From Lacisediminihabitans profunda (GTDB taxonomy: Bacteria; Actinomycetota; Actinomycetes; Actinomycetales; Microbacteriaceae), in contig NZ_VRMG01000004.1 in NCBI RefSeq assembly GCF_008040105.1, positions 1 through 64,000 on the forward strand: 64,000 bases of DNA. Direction: 5' to 3'. This document shows, one piece after another, positions 49,056 to 57,923 of this stretch. The notes beneath the pieces were generated by a model. It saw only the letters and a list, made by a program, of their open reading frames with translations, was not told the DNA's origin and ran no database searches. The translations under genes and the position numbers were made by a program. The first letter of the stretch is position 1, and each line of letters starts with the position of its first letter.

Positions 49056-50144
49056 TCACGGTGATGCGACGGGCGCCCATCGAGTTCTCAGCGGGGTCTC
49101 GACGAATCGCCAGGACAGGTACGCGACGCCGATGAGCACCGCGAACCAGGCGATGCCCCACCAACTGTGGATGGGGCTGTGGTGCACGATGGACGCGAGA
49201 ACGAAGATGGTGAGCAGGTTCCAGAGGTAGATGCCATAGGACAGCTTTCCGACCAGGACGACCGGGGGCCAGGAGAGGATGGCCCCCACGCGGCCCGCCG
49301 GAGACGTGGCCATCCAGAGAACGAGCGCCGCGGAGGCAAGGGCCGCCTGGCCGAACGCCCCCTTGTCGATGTGGACCATGGCGTCGCCGGAATACGGCCA
49401 GACGAGGGCGACGAGAGCGAGCAGACCGAGGGGCCCGGCGATGCGACCGGCGAGACGCAAGGCCCGACTTCGCGGCCAACGGAGGAGCACGAGGGCCAGG
49501 AGTGCGCCCAGGAGGAGGGCGTCGGCGTTGGTGTCTGGGGCGAAGTAGAAGCGATTGTGGCTCATCCCGTCTGAGATCAGGAACGCCCGCAGGGCCCAGC
49601 AGCCCACCACTCCCGCGACGAGGACTGTCACGGCCGCCGCGAAGCGGTGCCACCTGGCCAACAGGATCAAGGACATCGGCCAGACGAGGTAGAAGAGTTC
49701 CTCGACTCCGAGCGACCAGGACCATTGGAAGTAATGGCCAACGCTGCCGTTGCCGAAGAATGGCTGGATGAGATCCGTGGTGAAGGTGAGGCTGCCGAGG
49801 ATGCCGCCCCAATACGACGCGATCGGCTCCCTCGTGACGACCAGCCAGAGGCAGGTCGCGGCAACCACGACGATGAGTGCGGGCGCGAGGCGTGCGAACC
49901 GGCGACCGTAGAAGCGGGCAAGCCGGATGCCGCCGCTCCTGTCGTGCTCCTTCAGCAGAAGACCCGTGATCAGATAGCCGCTGATCACGAAGAACAGTGT
50001 CACCCCGTGGTAGCCGTCGAGACCGGGAATCCCGGCGTGCTGAGCGACAACGGCAAGGATCGCTACGGCCCGCAGGCCGTCCAGGGCCGGGTTGTATGCG
50101 TGCCCGACCGGCTCATTCGCGGCTTCGACCCGGGGAGGAGACAT
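49056..50144 (-). CDS. acyltransferase 3 (AT3) family membrane protein
   Basis: The 362-residue protein has about ten transmembrane helices and the AT3 N-terminal pattern YNPALDGLRAVAILAVVAQHAGIPGLDGYHGVTLFFVISGYLITGLLL, with the conserved His of RAVAILAVVAQH. AT3 enzymes acylate sugars or cell envelope glycans. No sugar genes are next to it. It converges on the esterase gene. Confidence 0.92.
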   Translation of the reverse strand: MSPPRVEAANEPVGHAYNPALDGLRAVAILAVVAQHAGIPGLDGYHGVTLFFVISGYLITGLLLKEHDRSGGIRLARFYGRRFARLAPALIVVVAATCLWLVVTREPIASYWGGILGSLTFTTDLIQPFFGNGSVGHYFQWSWSLGVEELFYLVWPMSLILLARWHRFAAAVTVLVAGVVGCWALRAFLISDGMSHNRFYFAPDTNADALLLGALLALVLLRWPRSRALRLAGRIAGPLGLLALVALVWPYSGDAMVHIDKGAFGQAALASAALVLWMATSPAGRVGAILSWPPVVLVGKLSYGIYLWNLLTIFVLASIVHHSPIHSWWGIAWFAVLIGVAYLSWRFVETPLRTRWAPVASP

Positions 50145-50195
50145 TCGCCGACGTTAGCCGAGGCACCTGAGGCGCACCTCCGTGCCGAGCAGGTT

Positions 50196-50780
50196 CTACG
50201 AGGAACCGCTCCAGGCCGCCGGAACGATGGTCCAGATGATTTCCGTGACGCCATCCGTGACGTTGTCCCAGGAGTGCGGCTCGCGGCCGGCGAGTGTCAT
50301 GGTGTCCCCCGTCGCGAGCTCGACGATTCCGGTGACCAGTCGCACGTGCAGCGAGCCGCTGAGCACGTGCACGATCTCGACGTCGCAATTGATCGTGTAG
50401 AGCTCGAGACCACCGGTCGCGCCCGGCTCGAGCCGGGAGCGGAGCACCTGCACCCGAGACTCCGCGCGCGGTGTCAACAGCCGCTCGATCGCGTTGCTGC
50501 CTCCCATGTTGATGAGGGGCGCATCGGCGAGGGCGATCACCTCGTTCTCCGGCGCCTCGAACAGCGTGCCGAGGGGCAGCGAGAGCACCTGGCAGAGGGT
50601 CACGAGGGACGTGACACTCGGCGAGGTCTCGTCGCGTTCCACCCGGCTGATGAATCCCGTGCTGAGACCGGTCGCCGTTGCGATGTCGGCGATGGTCAGC
50701 GACTGCGCCAGCCGGGTGGACCGGAGCTTAGCCCCGATCGCCAGGGGGGTTCCCGAAGGAGTCGGGTGTACGGCTCGCAT
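50196..50780 (-). CDS. XRE-family regulator with C-terminal cupin domain
   Basis: From ATG 50780, after GAGGGA, the protein has 194 residues. The HTH is LRSTRLAQSLTIADIATATGLSTGFISRVERDETSPSVTSLVTLCQVLSLP (residues 20-70). The C-terminal cupin has LEPGATGGLELYTINCDVEIVHVLSGSLHV and GDTMTLAGREPHSWDNVTD. Such regulators sense polyamine- or amine-like ligands in the cupin. It lies next to the ureohydrolase gene, which suggests it controls that cluster. Confidence 0.92.
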   Translation of the reverse strand: MRAVHPTPSGTPLAIGAKLRSTRLAQSLTIADIATATGLSTGFISRVERDETSPSVTSLVTLCQVLSLPLGTLFEAPENEVIALADAPLINMGGSNAIERLLTPRAESRVQVLRSRLEPGATGGLELYTINCDVEIVHVLSGSLHVRLVTGIVELATGDTMTLAGREPHSWDNVTDGVTEIIWTIVPAAWSGSS

Positions 50781-50894
50781 GCTTCCCTCTTTGTCGGTGC
50801 GACCAGGTGTGTTCTGACGGCGCGATGCCGCCCTGCCAGTATCCGGCACGAGTGCTCGACAGGCGCGCAGGACGGTGCCCGCGCTGGCGGATTC

Positions 50895-51857
50895 CTAACT
50901 GCTCGGCGCGGGCGCTGGTCGCGGAGTCATGGCGGACAGGATCTCGTAAGCGACGTGCGAGGCGGCGACGGCGGTGACCTGGGCGTGGTCGTAGGCCGGA
51001 GCGACCTCCACCACATCCGCGCCCACGATGGTGACGGCGGCGAGTGCGCGGATGATGGCGAGCAGCTCCCGGCTGGTCAGGCCGCCGGCCTCCGGTGTGC
51101 CGGTGCCCGGGGCGTGGGACGGGTCCAGCACATCGATGTCGACGGAGACGTAGACCGGACGATCGCCGAGTCGCGCGAGCATCCGTTCGATCACGCGGGC
51201 GAGCCCATCCGTTTCGAACTCGTGAGCGGCGATCACCGCGAACCCGAGACGGGCGTCGTCCTTCAGGTCCTGGCGGCTGTAGAGCGGGCCGCGGATGCCG
51301 ATGTGCAGGCTCGCGTCGAGATTGATGAGCCCCTCCTCCGACGCGCGTCGGAACGGGGTGCCGTGGGTGACTGGGGCACCGAAGTAGGTGTCCCAAGTGT
51401 CGAGGTGAGCGTCGAAGTGCAGCACGGCGACCGGCCCGGTGCGCCTGGTGACGGCACGGAGCAGCGGCAACGCGATCGTGTGGTCGCCGCCGATCGTGAG
51501 GAGTCGGGTGCCGTCCGCCCCGAGCGCGGTCGCGGCGGTCTCGATCTGCTGCACGGCCTCATCGATGCTGAACGGGTTGGCGGCGATGTCCCCGGCGTCC
51601 ACGATCTGCTGTGCGTTGAACGGTTCGACATCCTGGACCGGGTTGTATGGGCGCAGCAGCCGGGACGCCTCGCGCACGTGGGCCGGACCGAACCGGGCGC
51701 CCGGCCGGTAGCTGACTCCGCTGTCGAACGGCACGCCGACGACGGCGATGTCGGCCTTCGGCACGTCCTCGATGCGGGGAAGCCGGGCGAAGGTGGCGAT
51801 GCCCGCGTACCGCGGGGAGATGCTCGCGTCGGATGGACCGATGAAGGGTGAGGTCAT
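50895..51857 (-). CDS. agmatinase/ureohydrolase family protein
   Basis: The 320-residue protein has the arginase-fold metal motifs [16 protein letters not shown] and [23 protein letters not shown]. It fits the agmatinase/guanidinobutyrase group of ureohydrolases, which hydrolyse guanidino compounds to urea and an amine. The N-terminal [13 protein letters not shown] also fits that group. It is next to a cyclase-family gene and an NCS1 permease, suggesting guanidino- or N-containing compound catabolism. Confidence 0.93.
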   Translation of the reverse strand: MTSPFIGPSDASISPRYAGIATFARLPRIEDVPKADIAVVGVPFDSGVSYRPGARFGPAHVREASRLLRPYNPVQDVEPFNAQQIVDAGDIAANPFSIDEAVQQIETAATALGADGTRLLTIGGDHTIALPLLRAVTRRTGPVAVLHFDAHLDTWDTYFGAPVTHGTPFRRASEEGLINLDASLHIGIRGPLYSRQDLKDDARLGFAVIAAHEFETDGLARVIERMLARLGDRPVYVSVDIDVLDPSHAPGTGTPEAGGLTSRELLAIIRALAAVTIVGADVVEVAPAYDHAQVTAVAASHVAYEILSAMTPRPAPAPSS

Positions 51858-51903
51858 GGGGATGCTTTCGGTCTGGAGGTCTGGAGGTCTGGTCGGGCGG
51901 ACG

Positions 51904-52572
51904 TCAGGGGATCAGCTGCAACGCCACGGCGCGCACCGGTGCACCGTCGGCCGCCTCGAAGGCGAGCGGGAGGAGGGAGATGAACGGGTCCGCGAACCGG
52001 ATGGATTCGAGGTTGGTCAGGTTCTCGCTGATGACCCCCGCCGCGTCGGCGACGAGGTGATGCACGGGGAATCCCTCGCCCGGGTGATCACCATCCGGGG
52101 TCTCGTCAATGTTGAGCGCATCGATGCCGAACGTGCGGATGCCGCGCGAGATCAGCTGGGCGCACGCCCCGGCGTCCAGGAACGGGTTCTCGAAGTACCG
52201 GGGTGTTCCGTAATGAGCGCTCCACCCGGTGTGCAGCAGCACGATGGCGCCCGGAACGAGCGACTTCTCGACGGATTCGAAGTAGTCCCAGGTGATGCGC
52301 CCCCGCTGGCCGGCCGCTCGCGCATCGACGACGACACCGGTGCCGACGAATCGCTCGAGGGGCAGTTCGTCGAGTTTCGGGGCGGAGTCGTCGAAGTGGA
52401 AGGGCGCGTCGACGTGCGTGCCAGTCTGGGATCCCATGCTCACGGACATCAGATTGAATCCATCCCGCGAGATGGTGCTGTGGCGCTCGAATCGCGGTGT
52501 CGGGTCCCCGGTGTAGGTCTGGGTGTCCCCGTTGACCACAACCGAGAGGTCCACGATGGCTTGTATCCTCAT
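51904..52572 (-). CDS. cyclase family protein (kynurenine-formamidase-like)
   Basis: From ATG 52572 the protein has 222 residues of the cyclase fold: [36 protein letters not shown] (the metal-binding HVDAPxHF motif) and [13 protein letters not shown]. Family members hydrolyse N-formylkynurenine, isatin or similar amides. The substrate is not evident. It is 46 bp upstream of the ureohydrolase gene and in the same direction, so one transcript is likely. Confidence 0.9.
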   Translation of the reverse strand: MRIQAIVDLSVVVNGDTQTYTGDPTPRFERHSTISRDGFNLMSVSMGSQTGTHVDAPFHFDDSAPKLDELPLERFVGTGVVVDARAAGQRGRITWDYFESVEKSLVPGAIVLLHTGWSAHYGTPRYFENPFLDAGACAQLISRGIRTFGIDALNIDETPDGDHPGEGFPVHHLVADAAGVISENLTNLESIRFADPFISLLPLAFEAADGAPVRAVALQLIP

Positions 52573-52600
52573 AGTCAACAACTATTGCATGCAGGTCACT

Positions 52601-52623
52601 ATTTGCACTAGTGTCTTGCAAAT
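52601..52623. promoter_or_regulatory. inverted repeat in the divergent promoter of the cyclase and NCS1 genes
   Basis: ATTTGCA (52601-52607) and TGCAAAT (52617-52623) form a 7-bp inverted repeat around a 9-nt spacer. It lies in the 90-bp gap between the divergent cyclase and permease genes. A regulator, perhaps the XRE-cupin protein at 50196, may bind here. Confidence 0.45.
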
Positions 52624-52661
52624 CCGAAGTGGGTGAGCCACGTCCGACCGAGAGCGAATCA

Positions 52662-54230
52662 ATGTCACACAACAGAGCCGTTGCTGATGAACCCGTGACC
52701 GTCAACGCACGACCGAAGATCACCGAAATCGAGGCCCACGGGGTCGACACCATTCCGGACGCCGACCGAACCTCGAACTGGCTGGATCTGCTGCGCATCC
52801 AATTCGGCGGAGCAAACACCTTCGCCACCGTGCTGCTTGGGACCTTTCCGATCGTGCTCGGGCTCTCGTTCTGGCAAGCGGTGCTCGCCACCATCTCGGG
52901 AGTACTGATCGGCACGATCTTCCTCATGCCGATGGGCCTGTTCGGTCCGAAGACCGGAACCAACAACGCCGTCTCGTCCGCCGCCTTCTTCGGGGTGCGC
53001 GGCCGCATCGTCGGATCCTTCCTCTCGCTCCTCACCGCCATTGCGTTCTACTCGATCTCCGTCTGGGTCAGCGGTGACGCGCTGGTGGGAGCACTCACCA
53101 GGCTCGGCGGCATCCCAGACTCCCTCGGCCTGCGCACTCTCGTCTACGGCGTGATCGGCGTGATCGTCATCGTCGTCGTGGTCTTCGGCTTCCAGTTCAT
53201 GCTCCTCGTGAACAAGACAGCGGTGATCGCCAACACGATCCTGATCCTGCTCGCCATCGTCGCCTTCAGCGGCACTTTTGACGCCTCGTACGATCCAGGA
53301 CCGAAGGGCTTCGCGCTCGGAGGGTTCTGGGCCACGTTCGTCGCCGCCGCCCTCATCGTCGCCTCGAACCCGATCTCCTTCGGGGCCTTCCTCGGCGACT
53401 GGGCCCGGTACATCCCGCGCAACACGCCGCCGCGCAAGCTCCTCGCCGCGACCCTGTTCGGGCAGCTGCTCACCCTCATCCCGTTCCTCTTCGGCGTGGC
53501 GACCGCCACGATCGTCGCAGGCAAGAGCGACTACGTGGTGGCGCTGATCCAGGCCTCACCGATCTGGTACGCGGTGCTGCTCATGGTCGTCGCCTTCATC
53601 GGCGGCCTCTCCACCGGCACCACCTCGCTCTACGGCACCGGCCTCGACTTCTCCTCGGTGTTCCCCAAGTTCAGCCGGGTGCAGGCCACCATCGGCATCG
53701 GTGTCGTGGCGTTCCTGTTCATTCTCACCGGGCGTATCTTCTTCGACCTGCTCGGCGCCGTGAACGCCTTCGTCGGCGCCATCATCGTGACGACGACACC
53801 GTGGATGGTGATCATGGCGATCGGCTACATCGTGCGTCGCGGAAGCTTCCGTCCGCGCGACCTGCAGGTGTTCAACCGCGGTGAGATCGGCGGAACCTAC
53901 TGGTTCCGCAACGGTGTCAACTGGCGTGGGATGGTCGCGTGGCTCGGTGCCGCCGCCCTCGGCCTGCTCTTCGCGAACTACCCACCGATCATCATCGGAC
54001 CGTTCATCAACGTCGGCGGCGGCATCGACCTGAGCCTCGCGGTGGCCGTGGTTGCCGGCGCAGTGCTGTACCTCGGCGCCCTCTGGTTGTTCCCCGAGCC
54101 TCGCTACGTCTTCGGCGACGAGGGGCCGCGCGGAGTGCCTAGCCGACCGGGCGAACCCCGGCCGATCGAGACCGACCACTCCTCCACCGCCGCCCGGGTC
54201 GCGGCCCGTCGAGCCGGCGCCACCTCATGA
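52662..54230 (+). CDS. NCS1 family nucleobase/cation symporter (purine-cytosine permease type)
   Basis: From ATG 52662 the protein has 522 residues and about twelve helices. It shows the NCS1 traits: RTSNWLDLLRIQFGGANTFATVLLGTFPIVLGLSFWQAVLATI and GPKTGTNNAVSSAAFFGVRGRI, then GDWARYIPRNTPPRKLL. NCS1 proteins take up purines, pyrimidines, hydantoins or thiamine. Its pairing with a ureohydrolase and a cyclase suggests a nitrogen compound. The NTF2-like gene overlaps its stop by 4 bp. Confidence 0.92.
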   Translation: MSHNRAVADEPVTVNARPKITEIEAHGVDTIPDADRTSNWLDLLRIQFGGANTFATVLLGTFPIVLGLSFWQAVLATISGVLIGTIFLMPMGLFGPKTGTNNAVSSAAFFGVRGRIVGSFLSLLTAIAFYSISVWVSGDALVGALTRLGGIPDSLGLRTLVYGVIGVIVIVVVVFGFQFMLLVNKTAVIANTILILLAIVAFSGTFDASYDPGPKGFALGGFWATFVAAALIVASNPISFGAFLGDWARYIPRNTPPRKLLAATLFGQLLTLIPFLFGVATATIVAGKSDYVVALIQASPIWYAVLLMVVAFIGGLSTGTTSLYGTGLDFSSVFPKFSRVQATIGIGVVAFLFILTGRIFFDLLGAVNAFVGAIIVTTTPWMVIMAIGYIVRRGSFRPRDLQVFNRGEIGGTYWFRNGVNWRGMVAWLGAAALGLLFANYPPIIIGPFINVGGGIDLSLAVAVVAGAVLYLGALWLFPEPRYVFGDEGPRGVPSRPGEPRPIETDHSSTAARVAARRAGATS

Positions 54231-54625
54231 CCGGGCTCGGCGCAGCGACCGAGGCGAGTGCCCTCGCCGCCGCGGCCCGCATCATCGACGACTTCGGCAA
54301 TCACCGCCGAGACGCCTACTTCGCTGGCTTCTCTCCGGATGCCACATTCCTGTTTCACAACGTCGATCACCGGCTCGAGTCCCGCGCCGCCTACGAACGG
54401 CTCTGGGCAGAGTGGGAAGACCAGGGTTTCCGGGTTCACCGTTGCCTCTCGCAGAACCGTCGCGTACAGCTCTTTGGTGACATGGCGGTCTTCAGCCACG
54501 ACGTCGAGACCGAGGCCGAGCTCGGGGGCGTCACCGCAGTCACGCACGAGCGCGAAACGATCGTGCTCGTGCAGACCGCCGGCCTCTGGCTCGGCGTGCA
54601 CGAACACCTGTCGGTGATGGACTGA
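54227..54625 (+). CDS. NTF2-like (SnoaL/DUF4440-type) domain protein
   Basis: The 132-residue protein starts with ATG overlapping the permease stop (ATGA). It has the NTF2-like pattern: IIDDFGNHRRDAYFAGFSPDATFLFHNVDHRLESRAAYERLWAEWEDQGFRVHR and TAVTHERETIVLVQTAGLWLGVHEHLSVM. No catalytic residues can be assigned with confidence. It probably binds or turns over the compound handled by the same cluster. Confidence 0.85.
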   Translation: MTGLGAATEASALAAAARIIDDFGNHRRDAYFAGFSPDATFLFHNVDHRLESRAAYERLWAEWEDQGFRVHRCLSQNRRVQLFGDMAVFSHDVETEAELGGVTAVTHERETIVLVQTAGLWLGVHEHLSVMD

Positions 54626-54835
54626 TCTTAACTGATCGCACCGCGATATCGCCGGGTGTCTGCGCCCGTTCACGGCAGACGTTGCGGTCGGCGGCACATA
54701 ATAATTGTCACCGGCGCTCAGGCCTGTGGGAGTGGCGCCCGACATCTCCGTCCGCGGAATTGACGGCTTGCGCGAAGAGCCGCTGACCGAACCGGCCGGG
54801 AGCGTCGCCACTTGTCTCGGGAAGGCGGAACCACG

Positions 54836-56176
54836 TTGAGTTCGATACTTGCGCTCAACATCGTCGACGGCACGGTGATCATCATCTGCAGTGCCCTGAG
54901 CGTGGCCGTTCTGGGCTATCTCCTGGTCCGTCGACCCTCGCGGCGGCAGAACGCGCACCGGGCCGTGCGGCATCCGAGCCGACGGTGGGTGGTGACCGTG
55001 CTCGCCGGGGCCGGAGCGGGCGCGGTGCTGGCCGTCGTGACCCTGATCCTGTGCGAAGTGGTCTTCAACGTCTTCGGTCTGCCACTGGACCCCGACACTC
55101 GAGCCTGGGTGATTGGCGCATTCGCGGCCGTCGGCGTCGCGGTCGTCAATCTGTGGAACTCGCGGTGGTGGCGCAAGGCGATTGCCGCGGTTGCGATTCT
55201 GCTCTTCGCCGCCACCGCCACCCTCGGCATCAACGCCGGCTACGGGCTCAACCTGACGCTCGGCTCACTGCTCAACCTCAACACCGGGCAGGCCCTGGCG
55301 GTCCCTCGCCCGGCGAACACCCCGACGTCGAGCCCGTCGACGCCACCTCAGCCGTTGTGGCAGACCTGGAAGCCGCCGGCGGGAATGCCGGCGAGTGGAC
55401 AACTGGGAACCGTGAAGATCCCCAACACGGCATCCGGCTTCGCGGCACGACCCGCCTATCTGTACCTGCCCCCTGCCGCTCTCGTGCCCAACCCGCCCGC
55501 TCTGCCGGTGCTTGTCATGATGATGGGACAGCCGGGCGGCCCCGAAAGCAGCGCACTTTTCGTGCCTACCCTCAACGCGATGGCGGCCGCCAACAAGGGC
55601 CTAGGACCGATCGTGCTCACGATCGACCAGATCGGCAGTCCGACGAAGAATCCTTTGTGCATCGATTCCCCGGCGGGCAGAGTGCACACCTACGTGATGA
55701 CCGACGTCGTCAATTTCATCCGCACGAACCTGCACGTCGCAACCGAGCGGCGGTACTGGGCAGTGGGCGGCTACTCGAACGGCGGTGAGTGCGCCCTGTC
55801 CTTCGGGGCGAAACACCCGGACGTCTTCGGATCTATTCTGGACATCTCCGGTGAGATCGGTCCATCACTAGGGTCACCAAGCGCGACGCTCAGGCTCGGT
55901 TTCGGCGGCAACAAGGCGGCATACGACGCCGAGCAACCACTCACCATCATGATGGCCACCCACTACACCGACATGCTCGCGATCTTCACGAGCGGCTCGA
56001 AGGACACCGTCTACACGCCCCAGGGGGCTGCGGCCGAGGCGGCGGCCAAGGCGGCGGGGATGACTACCGCGCGATTCATCGGACCGGGCGTCGGACACCG
56101 GGCGGACGCCATTCTGTTCGGCCTCCCCAAGGGACTTCCCCTTCTCTACCCGCGATGGGATCTCCAGGCGCCGTGA
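54836..56176 (+). CDS. membrane-anchored esterase-family (alpha/beta hydrolase) protein, paralogue 1
   Basis: From TTG 54836, the protein has 446 residues. Four transmembrane helices lie in the first 140 residues (GTVIIICSALSVAVLGYLLV, then three more ending GINAGYGLNLT). A Pro/Thr-rich linker leads to an esterase-D-like domain with nucleophile GGYSNGGECALSFG, and IDQIGSPTKNPLCIDSPAG in between. This stretch is identical in the paralogue at 60586. The catalytic domain would face the outside. The TTG start is supported by GAAGG upstream and by the paralogue's N-terminus. Substrate unknown. Confidence 0.85.
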   Translation: MSSILALNIVDGTVIIICSALSVAVLGYLLVRRPSRRQNAHRAVRHPSRRWVVTVLAGAGAGAVLAVVTLILCEVVFNVFGLPLDPDTRAWVIGAFAAVGVAVVNLWNSRWWRKAIAAVAILLFAATATLGINAGYGLNLTLGSLLNLNTGQALAVPRPANTPTSSPSTPPQPLWQTWKPPAGMPASGQLGTVKIPNTASGFAARPAYLYLPPAALVPNPPALPVLVMMMGQPGGPESSALFVPTLNAMAAANKGLGPIVLTIDQIGSPTKNPLCIDSPAGRVHTYVMTDVVNFIRTNLHVATERRYWAVGGYSNGGECALSFGAKHPDVFGSILDISGEIGPSLGSPSATLRLGFGGNKAAYDAEQPLTIMMATHYTDMLAIFTSGSKDTVYTPQGAAAEAAAKAAGMTTARFIGPGVGHRADAILFGLPKGLPLLYPRWDLQAP

Positions 56177-56222
56177 GCACCGATCACGGCCTCCTCGAGG
56201 GGCAGGGGCATGCGGCTGCTAA

Positions 56223-56250
56223 ACCGGCTGAGCCTGCTACCGGCTGAGCC
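56223..56250. repeat. short direct repeat after the esterase gene
   Basis: ACCGGCTGAGCC occurs at 56223-56234 and again at 56239-56250, 16 bp apart. It stands in the 210-bp gap before the flavin monooxygenase gene. No function is evident. Confidence 0.5.
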
Positions 56251-56386
56251 GTTCGCGGGTGCGCCGGTCGTCAACCGATGGCGATTGAATGGCAGTCCTG
56301 TCCAGCCCTGTTGCGAATTGAGTCGGTGGTTTACCGAATGTGACCCGTGGCGAGCATCGCGACTGCCCGGTGTCTACGGTCGGAGG

Positions 56387-57841
56387 ATGAGTCAGAGTGA
56401 CAGCAGAAGGGATGCTCCGGTACGTCGTGCAACCATGGTCGTCGGGGCCACGGTGCGCACCCTCGGGGCGTGGCCCTCGGGCTGGCGGCATCCGGACGCG
56501 CACCGGGATCCGGCGGGCGATCCGCGCGTGCTCCGTTCCCTGGCGCTGACCGCCGAGTCGGCCGGGCTCCACTTTCTCTACTTCGGTGACTGGCTCGCGA
56601 CCGGGCCGGAATTCGAACTGACGGATCCGTATCTGCTCGCACGGATCGAGCCGCTGGCGGCCATCAGCTACCTTTCCGCGGTCACGGAACGGATCGGACT
56701 GATCGCGACCGTGACGTCGGCACACTCCGAGCCGTATTCGACGGCTCGGGCATCCGCGTCGATCGACCTCCTCAGCGGCGGGCGTGCCGGACTCTCGCTG
56801 TCCAGCGGCGCCGAGCCGCGCTCGGCGGCGAACTTCGGCCGGACGAACGTGCATCCGGACGAGGACCGCATCGAGGCCGCCGGCGAATTCATCGAGATTC
56901 TTCGCGGTCTCTGGGACAGTTGGGACGACGACGCATTCGTCGCGGATGCCGCCACCGGCCGGCTGATCGACCACGAGGGCGTGCGCCAGCTCGGCTATGT
57001 CGGGCGGCACTTCTCCTCCGCGGGCCCGCTGAACGTCGCGCGGCCGCCGCAGGGTCACCCGATCGTCTCGGTGGTCGGCAGTGCGCCCGGCGCCCGTGCC
57101 CTCGCCGCGCGTCAGGCCGACATCTCCTTCCTCGCGCCGAACTCCCTGGCCGAGGCGATCGACGTCTATCGGGCCACCAAGGAGCAGGCGCGGTATCTCG
57201 GGCGCGACCCCGCCCACTTCCTCCTGATTACACCGATTCTGCCCATCGTGGCCGAGACGCGGGAGGAGGCCTGGAAGATCTACGACGACCTGGTGGGCCT
57301 GGTACCGGTCGAGACGGCCGCGGGCGTGGACGCGGGAGTTGCCCTCCCCGCGAATCGCACGATCCGCCGCCTCGCCGGCGTGCTCGGAGTGTCCCTCAAC
57401 GGGGTGATCATCGACGAGGCCGTGCCTGCCACAATCGCGGCGAGGTTCAGCCCGCTCGGCGCCGAACTCGTCGCGCTCGTCAACTCGCGCTCCGGTCGCA
57501 CCATCGGAGGGTATCGCCCGGTGACCTACCGGCACCTCCTCGTGGCGCACGCCGTCGCCGCGCCCGTGCTGGTCGGATCGGGCATCGACGTCGCGGACTA
57601 CCTGGAATCCTGGTTCCTCGCCTCGGCAACCGACGGATTCACGGTCCTCTCCGCCTACCTCGGCGGCCAATTCGAGGCCTTCACCGCGCTCGTCATCCCC
57701 GAACTCAAACGCCGCGGCGTCTTCCCCGAGAACTATGCTGGGGCGACGCTCAGGGAAAATCTCGGCCTTCCTCGCCCCGCCAACACCCTGAGGTCGGCCG
57801 CGTTCGGGAGTGAGCGCTCGCCGTTACTCCGCAAACGCTAG
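56387..57841 (+). CDS. NtaA/SnaA/DszA-family FMN-dependent monooxygenase (LLM class)
   Basis: From ATG 56387 the protein has 484 residues of the bacterial luciferase-like fold: GWRHPDAHRDPAGDPRVLRSLALTAESAGLHFLYFGDWLA, NFGRTNVHPDEDRIEAAGEFIEILRGLWDSWDDDAFV and HPIVSVVGSAPGARALAARQADISFLA. Such enzymes use reduced FMN from a partner reductase to oxidise chelators, sulfur or nitrogen compounds. No flavin reductase is next to it. The ATG at 56387 has GGAGG touching it; an in-frame ATG at 56435 is the alternative. Confidence 0.9.
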   Translation: MSQSDSRRDAPVRRATMVVGATVRTLGAWPSGWRHPDAHRDPAGDPRVLRSLALTAESAGLHFLYFGDWLATGPEFELTDPYLLARIEPLAAISYLSAVTERIGLIATVTSAHSEPYSTARASASIDLLSGGRAGLSLSSGAEPRSAANFGRTNVHPDEDRIEAAGEFIEILRGLWDSWDDDAFVADAATGRLIDHEGVRQLGYVGRHFSSAGPLNVARPPQGHPIVSVVGSAPGARALAARQADISFLAPNSLAEAIDVYRATKEQARYLGRDPAHFLLITPILPIVAETREEAWKIYDDLVGLVPVETAAGVDAGVALPANRTIRRLAGVLGVSLNGVIIDEAVPATIAARFSPLGAELVALVNSRSGRTIGGYRPVTYRHLLVAHAVAAPVLVGSGIDVADYLESWFLASATDGFTVLSAYLGGQFEAFTALVIPELKRRGVFPENYAGATLRENLGLPRPANTLRSAAFGSERSPLLRKR

Positions 57842-57866
57842 GTTTCGCCCACCACGAAAGGCCGCG

Positions 57867-57920
57867 ATGTCCGCCGACTCCCCCATCACCGCCACCGCGC
57901 GCGCGGCACGGCAGGCCTGA
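57867..57920 (+). CDS. possible 17-residue leader peptide before the oxidase gene
   Basis: ATG at 57867, with GAAAGG 6 nt upstream, opens an 18-codon frame (MSADSPITATARAARQA, stop TGA). The stop ends 3 nt before the GTG of the next gene, so translation of the leader could couple to it. It may also be a chance frame. Confidence 0.3.
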   Translation: MSADSPITATARAARQA

Positions 57921-57923
57921 CGA

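Noticed and set aside
56177-56386. Upstream extension of the flavin monooxygenase to 56210
   Set aside because: The extra residues are not family-like and contain a short direct repeat; the conserved domain starts after 56387.
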